A DNA stretch of 30,176 nt. It comes from Actinomycetes bacterium. Lineage in GTDB: Bacteria; Actinomycetota; Thermoleophilia; Solirubrobacterales; 70-9. The DNA lies in NCBI GenBank assembly GCA_023436605.1, contig JAEZIQ010000040.1:1-30176 (forward strand). The letters are read 5' to 3'. The position numbers and the translations under genes are program-made. The notes beneath the pieces were generated by a model. The model ran no database searches. It had not been told where the DNA came from and worked only from the letters and a program-made list of their open reading frames with translations. This document shows positions 23,754 to 30,176 of the stretch, piece after piece (position 1 is the first letter of the stretch; every line of letters starts with the position of its first letter).

Positions 23754-24605
23754 TCAGTCCAGAGGATCGAGGAGAAGAGATACGTCGAGTTGCGGCGCCG
23801 AGTGGGTCAGGGCGCCGATCGAGATGAAGTCAACCCCGGTCTCGGCGACCTCGCGGACGTTGGCCAGGTTCATGCCGCCCGACGCTTCGAGTTCGGTTCG
23901 GGCGCCACCCGACTCGCGGAGATCCACGGCCCGTTTGAGCTGCTCGGTGTCCATGTTGTCGAGCAGGATGCGGTCGGCCCCCGCCTCGATCGCCTCGGCC
24001 ACCTCGTCGAGTGTCTCGGCCTCCACCTCGATGTGAAGGTCGGGCGACTGACGCCGGCAGGCTTCCACCGCCTGACGCACCCCACCCGCCATCGCGATGT
24101 GGTTCTCCTTGATCAGGACCGCGTCATAAAGGCCGAAACGGTGGTTGATCCCGCCACCCCAGGAGACCGCCTGCTTCTCCAGCGCCCGGAGGCCGGGAAG
24201 GGTCTTGCGAGTGTCGAGGATTCGGGTGCCGGTCCCCCCCACCGCGTCCACATACCGGGCGGTCAGGGTCGCGATCCCGGAAAGGTGGCCGAGGAAGTTC
24301 AGGGCCACGCGCTCACCGGCCAGGATCGCACGGGCTTCACCGTTGATCAGAAGGACGTCGCGCGGCACTGAGTCGTGCCAGTGGCCCTCGACCACGGTGC
24401 GGTCGAGGTCGGTGACCCCGACCTGGCGAAAGACTTCCTCGACCACATCCAGGCCGAAGATCACCCCGGGGACTTTCTGGATGACGTGGGCCTGCGCGGC
24501 AAGGTTCTCCGGCACTGTGGCCATCGCGGTCACGTCACCAGAGCCGATGTCCTCGGCCAGGGCGCGCTCGATCAACTCTGAGGTTCCCTCCGGAAGGTGG
24601 GTCAT
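23754..24605 (-). CDS. nadC: Nicotinate-nucleotide pyrophosphorylase (quinolinate phosphoribosyltransferase)
   Basis: Converts quinolinate and PRPP to nicotinate mononucleotide, the step after NadA. 283 residues of normal family length. Diagnostic motifs: EDIGSGDVT near the N-terminus, ALNFLGHLSGIATLT, ILDTRKTLPGLRALEKQAV split by usual spacing, GGGINHRFGLYDAVLIKENH, EVEAETLDE, ILLDNM and EASGGMN. The start ATG 24605 lies only 11 bases from the divergent methyltransferase start, so its promoter must lie inside or overlap that gene, or the transcript is nearly leaderless. Confidence 0.96.
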   Translation of the reverse strand: MTHLPEGTSELIERALAEDIGSGDVTAMATVPENLAAQAHVIQKVPGVIFGLDVVEEVFRQVGVTDLDRTVVEGHWHDSVPRDVLLINGEARAILAGERVALNFLGHLSGIATLTARYVDAVGGTGTRILDTRKTLPGLRALEKQAVSWGGGINHRFGLYDAVLIKENHIAMAGGVRQAVEACRRQSPDLHIEVEAETLDEVAEAIEAGADRILLDNMDTEQLKRAVDLRESGGARTELEASGGMNLANVREVAETGVDFISIGALTHSAPQLDVSLLLDPLD

Positions 24606-24616
24606 GCGAGGAGCCT

Positions 24617-25162
24617 ATGCTCTCCTTCATGGGTACGTTCGCCCACACCGCTTTCGACACCGAACTCGGTGCGGTGTGCCTGGCCGCAACGGACGAGGGC
24701 GTCGTTCGCTGCAACCTGCCCGGGTCTGATCCGGACGCGCTGGTCAATGAGGTGATGGCCCGCACCGGCCTCGAACCGGTCGAGGGCGGCGACGCGGTGG
24801 ACGAGGCTGCCGACCAGATCATCGCCTTTCTCGAGGGCGAGTTGCGCCAGTTCGAACTCGACCTGGATTGGAGACTGATCGGGGGCTTCCACCGGGAAGT
24901 TCTCAAGGCGACGGCGAGGATCCCCTACGGGGAGACGGCCAGCTACAGCGAGGTGGCGGGCATGGCGGGAAAGCCCGGAGCCGCCCGTGCGGCAGGCACC
25001 GCGCTTTCGCTGAACCCGATTGCGCTGATCGTCCCCTGCCACCGGGTAATCAAGGCCGACGGTTCGACCGGCGGCTACGGCGGAGGCCATGCCGGAACGG
25101 CCCTGAAGCAAAGGCTGCTCGACCTGGAGAACCGCCAACAGGGCCTCTCCTTCCATCAGTAG
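24617..25162 (+). CDS. ogt: Methylated-DNA--protein-cysteine methyltransferase
   Basis: A suicide repair protein that moves alkyl groups from O6 of guanine to its own cysteine. 181 residues. The acceptor is C141 in IVPCHRVI. GFHREVLKATARIPYGETASYSEVA carries the DNA-binding helix-turn-helix, and GGYGGG follows. There is no AraC-type adaptive domain, so Ogt-like. GAGGAG at 24608-24613 lies three bases before ATG 24617; Met5 is an alternative. That Shine-Dalgarno immediately follows the nadC start codon on the other strand. Confidence 0.94.
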   Translation: MLSFMGTFAHTAFDTELGAVCLAATDEGVVRCNLPGSDPDALVNEVMARTGLEPVEGGDAVDEAADQIIAFLEGELRQFELDLDWRLIGGFHREVLKATARIPYGETASYSEVAGMAGKPGAARAAGTALSLNPIALIVPCHRVIKADGSTGGYGGGHAGTALKQRLLDLENRQQGLSFHQ

Positions 25163-25177
25163 ACGCGAGAGGAGACG

Positions 25178-25213
25178 CGGGTTCCGCCGGGAGGCGGAGT
25201 GAAGCTCGCCGAC
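25178..25213. repeat. Two-copy intergenic repeat, copy B
   Basis: The counterpart of 10830-10865: CGGGTT, six bases, then the 24-base block with one substitution. In this copy the six variable bases contribute to a further hairpin, CCGCC-GGGA-GGCGG. It lies between the convergent ogt and prfB genes (25163-25235). Confidence 0.75.
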
Positions 25214-25235
25214 ATTCAGTTAATGAAGGACGCGG

Positions 25236-26342
25236 TTAGCCGGCCGTCCGGTTCAGGTACTCGCGGATGAAACCGTCGATGTCTCCATCGAGAACCCGCT
25301 GCGCGTCACCGACTTCGAAATCGGTCCGGTGGTCCTTGACCATCGTGTAGGGCTGAAGCACGTATGAGCGGATCTGGGATCCCCAGGCCACGTCCTTGAC
25401 TTCGCCCCGTTCCTGGTTGACGACCTCGGCCCGCTTGCGCTCTTCGAGTTCGATCAGCTTCGATTTGAGCATCTGCATCGCGACCGCCTTGTTCTGGGTC
25501 TGCGAGCGTTCGTTCTGGCACTGGACGACCACGCCGGTCGGTTCGTGGGTGATCCTTACCGCCGAATCGGTCTTGTTGACATGCTGGCCCCCGGCGCCCG
25601 AAGCTCGGTAGGTGTCGACCCGGATGTCGGCGTCGTCGATCTCGATCTCGACGTCCTCGTCGACGACCGGCGCGACATCGACCTGGGAGAAGCTGGTGTG
25701 GCGGCGGGCCGAGGAGTCGAACGGCGAGATGCGGACCAGGCGATGCACCCCGCGCTCGGCGGCGATCAGGCCGTATGCGTTCTCGCCCTTGAGCACGAAG
25801 GTGGCGGACTTGAGCCCCGCTTCTTCTCCTTCGGATGCTTCCCGCATCTCGACCGAGAATCCGCGACGCTCGGCCCAGCGCAGATACATCCGCAGCAGGA
25901 TCTCGGCCCAGTCCTGGGAGTCGGTTCCGCCCGCCCCGGCGTGAACCGAGACGATCGCGTCACCGTGGTCGTACTCACCACTGAAGAGGCGCGCTTCCTC
26001 GAGTTCCTCGAGCCGGGATTCGACCGAACCGAGCTGCTCTTCCAGCTCGGCCGCGATCTCGTCGTCGACCTCGGCCATCTCGGCCATTTCGGCGAGGTCG
26101 CCTGCCTCCGTCTGAAGGCTGCGAAAGCCTTCCAGCTTGCGCTGGGCTCGTGAATGCTCGGCCGAAACCGAGGCCGCCTTGTCCTGGTTGTCCCAGAATC
26201 CGGGTTGCTGCATCACTTCTTCGAGCCTCGCGACCTCTGATTCAAGACTTTCTGGGTCCAGATAGTCGGTAAGGAGTTTGAGGTTCTCTTCTATCGCCGC
26301 CAGTCGGGCGGCTACCGATTCGGTGTTCAGGGCTTCGGCCAC
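25236..26342 (-). CDS. prfB: Peptide chain release factor 2
   Basis: Recognises UGA and UAA stop codons and triggers peptide release. 368 residues from GTG 26342. The stop-codon reading motif SPF is at 206-208 and the catalytic GGQ at 251-253 (SGAGGQHVNKTDSAVRITH split by normal spacing). The N-terminal helical domain spans about 1-110. The frame is continuous through LLTDYLDPES, so the programmed +1 frameshift found in many bacteria is absent. On the same strand as ftsEX and secA, as in many Gram-positive genomes. Confidence 0.97.
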   Translation of the reverse strand: MAEALNTESVAARLAAIEENLKLLTDYLDPESLESEVARLEEVMQQPGFWDNQDKAASVSAEHSRAQRKLEGFRSLQTEAGDLAEMAEMAEVDDEIAAELEEQLGSVESRLEELEEARLFSGEYDHGDAIVSVHAGAGGTDSQDWAEILLRMYLRWAERRGFSVEMREASEGEEAGLKSATFVLKGENAYGLIAAERGVHRLVRISPFDSSARRHTSFSQVDVAPVVDEDVEIEIDDADIRVDTYRASGAGGQHVNKTDSAVRITHEPTGVVVQCQNERSQTQNKAVAMQMLKSKLIELEERKRAEVVNQERGEVKDVAWGSQIRSYVLQPYTMVKDHRTDFEVGDAQRVLDGDIDGFIREYLNRTAG

Positions 26343-26411
26343 AGATGGAGCCTACCCGTCCCCATGCCTGCGAAGATTCATCCCTGGACCGTGGCCTTGA
26401 CTGGGAGAAAA

Positions 26412-27518
26412 ATGACGTTCGAACAGGCTGTGCGCGACCTGATCATTGCTCTGGCAATCATCCTGATTGCCGCATTCGCATTCGCGCGTCCGGCCGCTGC
26501 CGCCCCGGATGCCACGGCGAGCATCATCGACGGTGATTCGGCTTCGATCTCGGAATGGCCCTGGCAGGTCGCGGTTGCCAGTTCCCGGTCGGCCAGATCC
26601 GGCTCACCCAGGTCCCGCACTTTCTGTGGGGGGTCGATCGTGGCCCCCACCATCGTCCTGACCGCCGCGCATTGCGCTTACGACATGAGAGGGAGTCCTT
26701 CGCGCTTCGCGGTCATCTCGGGACGCACGAACCTGAATGCCATCTCAACCGGGCAGGAAGTCAGGATCGCGGCGCTCCATTTCCCTCGCACCCGGAACGG
26801 AACGATTCGATACTGGTGGCAGGCTGGCTGGGACGTCGCCCTGCTCGAGCTTTCCTCACCGCTGGCCGCACAGCCGATCCAGCTTCTGGGTCCCGACGAA
26901 GGCGATGCCACGGTCCCCGGCACCCGCCTGTACGAGACCGGCTGGGGTACCACCGTCACCGGCAGCAATCACGTTCCCAAGAGCCTCAAGGTTGGCGGAA
27001 CCAACGTTCAGCCCCCGGGAATCTGTCGGGCAAGACTCGGTGGCGCCACTTACTTCACCCCGAAACTCCAGGTCTGTCTTGGTGATGCCGACGGTAAACA
27101 GGCCAACTGTTACGGCGACAGTGGCGGGCCGGCCATGGTCGGTACAACCGCCGGATTCCGGCAGGTCGGGATCACCAGCATGGGCACCGCAGGTGATTGT
27201 GCGGGCAGGATCGCGAACGTCGATGTCCTGTCCAGCGGCAAGCCCGTCCGGTCCTGGATCCGCTCGGTCGTCCTGAGCGAAGCAGGCATCAATCCGGTCG
27301 GAAGCGGCGGAACCTTTTCCCCGACCACCGGACTCTGCCCGGTTCCGGCCGTCAAGGGCTTGCGGGCCGGGAAAGCCCGCCAGGCGATCCGGGCTGCGGG
27401 TTGCGAGAAGGTCCGGGTCAAGCGTCGCGGTAAAGGAAATCGGGTACTTCGAAACCCCGTGCCGTCCGGCTGGCTCTGGAACCCGAATATGGCAATCAGG
27501 CTCTTGATCGGTGACTGA
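26412..27518 (+). CDS. Secreted trypsin-fold serine protease with PASTA-like C-terminal domain, second copy
   Basis: A paralogue of the protease at 18417, 368 residues from ATG 26412. I chose this start for its GGGAG four bases upstream and because it yields a standard signal peptide (about 1-31, ending ARPAAA); an in-frame ATG at 26364 lacks both. Mature start IIDGDS, then EWPWQVAV. Triad H87 (TAAHC), D141 (GWDVALL) and S237 (GDSGGP). The specificity position six before Ser is Ala231. The tail CPVPAVKGLRAGKARQAI ... PNMAIRLLIGD is PASTA-like, with two Cys 22 residues apart exactly as in the first copy. The stop overlaps the start of the cation transporter by eight bases. Confidence 0.9.
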   Translation: MTFEQAVRDLIIALAIILIAAFAFARPAAAAPDATASIIDGDSASISEWPWQVAVASSRSARSGSPRSRTFCGGSIVAPTIVLTAAHCAYDMRGSPSRFAVISGRTNLNAISTGQEVRIAALHFPRTRNGTIRYWWQAGWDVALLELSSPLAAQPIQLLGPDEGDATVPGTRLYETGWGTTVTGSNHVPKSLKVGGTNVQPPGICRARLGGATYFTPKLQVCLGDADGKQANCYGDSGGPAMVGTTAGFRQVGITSMGTAGDCAGRIANVDVLSSGKPVRSWIRSVVLSEAGINPVGSGGTFSPTTGLCPVPAVKGLRAGKARQAIRAAGCEKVRVKRRGKGNRVLRNPVPSGWLWNPNMAIRLLIGD

Positions 27519-28479
27519 ATCGTCCACACCTCCCGTTTCATCCAGCCGTGCAGGTGAGGACCTCCGCCGAAAGCGGCTGATCCGGGTCATTTCCGTTTCG
27601 ATCGCGGTCGCGGTCCTGACCATCGCCATGAAGTTCGTGGCCTGGATCCTGACCGGATCGATCGGCCTGCTCTCAGACGCCGCCGAATCGGTGGTGAACC
27701 TCGTCGCCGCCCTGGTCGCGCTGGTCGTGATCCTCTGGGCAACCCGCCCAGCCGACGAGGACCACACCTATGGCCACGAGAAGGCCGACTACCTGTCGGC
27801 CGGGTTCGAAGGCGCCCTGATCCTGCTCGCGGCAGTGACAATTGCCTACGCGGCGATCGAACGTCTGATCAACCCGACCGAGCTGACCGAGGTCGGGATC
27901 GGCCTCGCCGTTTCAGCAGGTGCTTCGGTGCTCAACCTGCTTGCCGCCCGCCTGCTGATCCGCACCGGCGAGAAGGAGTCATCCGTGGTCCTGGTCGCCG
28001 ACGGCCGGCATCTGCTGACCGACGTGGTCACCTCGGCCGGCGTGATCGTCGGAGTCGGGCTGGTCTGGCTTACCGGTTGGAACACCCTGGACCCGCTGAT
28101 CGCCCTCGTGGTCGCGGCGAACATCGTCCGGACCGGGGCCGGCCTGGTCTCCGATTCGATGTCCGGACTGATGGACAAGGCCCTGCCCGACGACGAACTC
28201 GCCCGGGTGAGCGATGTGCTCGACAGCTACGAGTCCGAAGTGATCCACTTTCACGCCCTCCGAACCCGCAAAGCCGGACGCCGTACCTTCATCTCGGTTC
28301 ACGTCCTGGTGCCCGGCGAGTGGAGCGTCAAACAGGGCCACGACCTGGCCGAACAGCTCGAAGGCGATCTCCGCGGTCAATTCGACCACGCCACCGTCTT
28401 CACTCACCTCGAACCGATCGAAGACCCGGTCTCCTTCGAAGACACCGGCCTCGACCGCACAACCAACCCCCATCAGTAG
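27511..28479 (+). CDS. Cation diffusion facilitator (metal efflux transporter)
   Basis: A proton-coupled exporter of divalent metals such as Zn, Fe or Mn, 322 residues from GTG 27511. Six helices (about 27-46, 61-78, 101-118, 128-150, 170-188, 193-210) are followed by a C-terminal cytoplasmic domain with SYESEVIHFHALRTRKAG. Motifs are SIGLLSDAAESVVNL in helix 2, DHTYGHEKADYLSAG after it, and ADGRHLLTDVVTS in helix 5. Helix 5 keeps the metal pair H167/D171. In helix 2, the two positions that are usually H or D and D appear to be E59 and N63. It overlaps the upstream protease gene by eight bases, suggesting co-transcription and coupled translation. Confidence 0.92.
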   Translation: MTESSTPPVSSSRAGEDLRRKRLIRVISVSIAVAVLTIAMKFVAWILTGSIGLLSDAAESVVNLVAALVALVVILWATRPADEDHTYGHEKADYLSAGFEGALILLAAVTIAYAAIERLINPTELTEVGIGLAVSAGASVLNLLAARLLIRTGEKESSVVLVADGRHLLTDVVTSAGVIVGVGLVWLTGWNTLDPLIALVVAANIVRTGAGLVSDSMSGLMDKALPDDELARVSDVLDSYESEVIHFHALRTRKAGRRTFISVHVLVPGEWSVKQGHDLAEQLEGDLRGQFDHATVFTHLEPIEDPVSFEDTGLDRTTNPHQ

Positions 28480-28548
28480 CACCATGCCGTCGGGCCGAGG
28501 TGCCCTCCCAAAGACGACCCACCCGTCCTTCCGGCCGAGCGGTTTGTC

Positions 28549-28632
28549 AGATTCGGGTCGGCGGTGTCCGAAAAATGATGGATCACGCGAGCGAAGCGAG
28601 CATCATTTTTCGGATACCGCCGGCCCGGATCT
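28549..28632. repeat. Large palindrome: 32-bp stem between convergent genes
   Basis: Bases 28549-28580 pair with 28601-28632 without a gap; 29 pairs are Watson-Crick and three are G-T (28566/28615, 28558/28623, 28553/28628). The loop-proximal arms are TCCGAAAAATGATG and CATCATTTTTCGGA. The 20-base loop contains GCGAGCGAAGCGAG. It lies between the transporter and the NTF2-like gene (28480-28644) and could act as a bidirectional terminator or be a mobile palindromic element. Confidence 0.9.
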
Positions 28633-28644
28633 CGAACGCCAAGG

Positions 28645-29019
28645 TCAGGACATGAAGGCCGTCTTGGCTTCCTCGGGGTCCTGGAAGGGTCTCCAGAGGA
28701 GGACCTTTTCGTCCCTGAACTGGAAGAACCAGGTGAGCTCGTCCGTGTAGGCGAGTTCGTCGCTTTCTTCCCATCGCCACTGGCGCTTCACCTTCATCAG
28801 CAGCCGGTCGCCGGCCTGCTCACATGATTCGATCAGGACCGTCTGCTGAACGCCTCCGGGTGTCTTGGTCGCCCAGGTCCGGGCTTCTTCTCGCCCCTTC
28901 TTCAGTCCTCTCATCCCGTGGATCTCGACCTCGGGATCGAGAACGTCGACGAAGGCATCCAGCTCAGACCGGTTGAAGGTCGAAACGAACTCGCGCGCTG
29001 TCTTTTCCTCGGGGGTCAC
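28645..29019 (-). CDS. Small NTF2-like (SnoaL/DUF4440-type) protein
   Basis: 124 residues. The layout is that of the NTF2 fold: TAREFVSTFNRSELDAFVDVL, split by usual spacing, gives the N-terminal helices, EVEIHGMRGLKKGREEARTW the cone opening, and a curved sheet follows (VLIESCEQAGDRLLMKVKRQ, LTWFFQFRDEKVLLWRPF). Such domains may be enzymes, binding pockets or dimerisation modules, and nothing here decides which. The GTG start at 29019 has no Shine-Dalgarno; a perfect 10-bp hairpin ends two bases before it, so the start is uncertain, although the next Met (36) would cut into the fold. Confidence 0.7.
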   Translation of the reverse strand: MTPEEKTAREFVSTFNRSELDAFVDVLDPEVEIHGMRGLKKGREEARTWATKTPGGVQQTVLIESCEQAGDRLLMKVKRQWRWEESDELAYTDELTWFFQFRDEKVLLWRPFQDPEEAKTAFMS

Positions 29020-29021
29020 TG

Positions 29022-29050
29022 GTCTCGCTGCTGGGGGATTGCAGCGAGAC
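29022..29050 (-). terminator. Perfect 10-bp hairpin between secA and the NTF2-like gene
   Basis: GTCTCGCTGC (29022-29031), a nine-base loop and GCAGCGAGAC (29041-29050). On the minus strand it lies 25 bases after the secA stop and two bases before the next start codon. No T run follows. It could end the secA transcript or limit translation of the next gene. Confidence 0.6.
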
Positions 29051-29075
29051 TATCCGCGAAGTGAGGCGACGGGGC

Positions 29076-30176
29076 TTACTGCCCGTGGCACTTCTTGAAC
29101 TTCTTGCCGGATCCGCACCAACACGGATCGTTTCGGCCGATGCTCTCCTTGTCGGACTTGACCACGGTTGCCGCGCCGGCCGGTTCGCCGGTCCCGCCCA
29201 CGTTGGGCACGCCGCCGGGGGTGACACCGGGGATTCCGCCGGTCTGGGCCGGTCCCGGAGTGGCGCCGGCCGCAACCTCGGCCAGGGCCGAAGGCTGGGC
29301 TTCAGAGGTGCCACCGGAATAGTCGAGGGTCGACTCGTCCGGCTCATCGGCCGGGGGAGCGAAGGCGCCCTCGACCTGATCGGGTTCGATCTCGATCTCG
29401 ACGTTGAAAATCAGTCGGCTGAACTCTTCCCAGATGCCGTTCATCAGCTCCTGGAACATCGAGTAGCCCTCGTTCTTGTAGGCGACGAGGGGGTCGATCT
29501 GGGCGAAGCCACGCAGGTGGATGCCTTCGCGGAGGTAGTCCATGTCGTAAAGGTGCTCGCGCCAGCGGGAGTCGATCACCTGCATCAGCAGGGTCCGCTC
29601 GAGGTAACGCATGATTTCCTCGCCGAACTCGGCTTCACGCTCGTCGTAGGCCTTCTGGGCGTCCTCGTAGAGCTCTTCCTTGAGAGCGTCCGGCTCGGTC
29701 GACTCGGGAGCCATGCCGGCCACGTCGATCGCGCAGGGCCAGATCTGGTGGAGCTGGGAGTCGAGCCCTTCCATGTCCCATTCTTCGATGATGTCGCCGG
29801 CCAGGTATTCGTCGACCAGGCGACCGATGACGCCGTCGACTTCCTCGCGGGCGATCTCGGACATGTCGCGACCTTCGAGAATCTCGCCGCGGTACTTGTA
29901 GATCACGCGACGCTGCTCGTTCATCACGTCGTCGTACTCGAGGACGCGCTTACGAATCAGGAAGTTCTGCTCCTCGACCTTCTTCTGGGCGTTCTCGACG
30001 GTCTTGGTCAGCATCTTGGCTTCGAGGGGCATCTCGTGGCCTTCCTCGTCGGTCGGACCGAGCCGGTCGAGGATCTTGTAAATGCGGTCACCGGCGAAGA
30101 GCCTGATCACATCGTCTTCGGCTGAGAGGAAGAAACGGGAGGCACCGGGATCACCCTGACGGCCGGCACGACCGCG
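29076..30176 (-). CDS. secA: Preprotein translocase ATPase SecA, C-terminal part
   Basis: The motor that drives proteins through SecYEG. 366 residues are in the window; the N-terminal motor and crosslinking domains lie beyond 30176. The fragment opens with RGRAGRQGDPGASRFFLS, the conserved end of the second nucleotide-binding fold, which shows that the gene continues off the window. The helical scaffold and wing follow, with LEYDDVMNEQRRVIY, MQVIDSRWREHLYDMDYLREG in normal spacing and GIHLRGFAQIDPLVAYKNEG. A Gly/Pro/Thr-rich linker (about 285-335) leads to the zinc-binding tail with C352, C354, C363 and H364, which binds SecB or lipids in other species. Confidence 0.97.
   Translation of the reverse strand, partial: RGRAGRQGDPGASRFFLSAEDDVIRLFAGDRIYKILDRLGPTDEEGHEMPLEAKMLTKTVENAQKKVEEQNFLIRKRVLEYDDVMNEQRRVIYKYRGEILEGRDMSEIAREEVDGVIGRLVDEYLAGDIIEEWDMEGLDSQLHQIWPCAIDVAGMAPESTEPDALKEELYEDAQKAYDEREAEFGEEIMRYLERTLLMQVIDSRWREHLYDMDYLREGIHLRGFAQIDPLVAYKNEGYSMFQELMNGIWEEFSRLIFNVEIEIEPDQVEGAFAPPADEPDESTLDYSGGTSEAQPSALAEVAAGATPGPAQTGGIPGVTPGGVPNVGGTGEPAGAATVVKSDKESIGRNDPCWCGSGKKFKKCHGQ

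Noticed and set aside
26240..26342. Programmed +1 frameshift in prfB
   Set aside because: The frame is continuous through the position where other species have CTT-TGA-C, and no Shine-Dalgarno-like stimulator is present.
29061..30125. A plus-strand frame opposite secA resembling a hydrophobic repeat protein
   Set aside because: The Val/Leu/Asp-rich product arises from the complement of Glu/Lys/Asp-rich helices of SecA; no start signal or family match.
1..30176. Mobile element, prophage, CRISPR or toxin-antitoxin locus
   Set aside because: No transposase, integrase, phage or cas-like protein, no regularly spaced repeats, and no small paired toxin-antitoxin frames were found on either strand.

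Overview
The window is 30 kb of high-GC, gene-dense chromosome with no insertion sequence, integrase, CRISPR array, rRNA or stand-alone tRNA. Gene content (short-Q-loop cytochrome bd, GH15 trehalase-like enzyme, prfB without the usual programmed frameshift, weakly marked Shine-Dalgarno sites, GC-rich hairpins as terminators) suggests a deep-branching actinobacterium, perhaps of the Thermoleophilia/Solirubrobacterales type. That placement is an inference from gene style and not a measured phylogeny.

Left part (1-8.3 kb): the end of a probable membrane protein (+); a membrane-bound PAS-PAS-GGDEF-EAL cyclic-di-GMP enzyme and an ABC-F translation factor (both -); a GH15 glycosidase (+) behind two tandem hairpins; and a secreted, Gln/Arg/Asn-rich coiled-coil protein of unknown function (+), closed by a long stem-loop and a clean intrinsic terminator.

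Middle (8.3-18.3 kb): ssrA (tmRNA, -) with a near-consensus promoter that overlaps a promoter candidate for the opposite strand; a flavin disulfide reductase-like protein and a small metallophosphoesterase (+); then a tightly packed minus-strand operon read ftsE > ftsX > S41 protease > RNase R-like exonuclease > smpB > membrane protein with a C-terminal helix-hairpin-helix domain. tmRNA, SmpB and an RNase R-type nuclease, the three classical players of trans-translation, therefore sit together.

Right part (18.4-30.2 kb): a secreted trypsin-fold protease with a PASTA-like tail and a small lipoprotein (+); cydA-cydB (-); nadC-nadA (-); an alkylguanine-DNA methyltransferase (+); prfB (-); a second protease of the same secreted type overlapping a cation diffusion facilitator (+); a small NTF2-fold protein (-); and the C-terminal third of secA (-), cut by the window end.

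The minus strand preserves, in order, secA - prfB - ftsE - ftsX - ctp-like protease - rnr - smpB - ssrA, an arrangement resembling the secA/prfB/ftsEX/smpB/ssrA neighbourhood of Gram-positive bacteria. It is interrupted by plus-strand cassettes and by the nad and cyd operons. Several gene junctions carry strong inverted repeats, including one 32-bp stem and a two-copy repeat at convergent gene ends; these are the least explained parts of the window.
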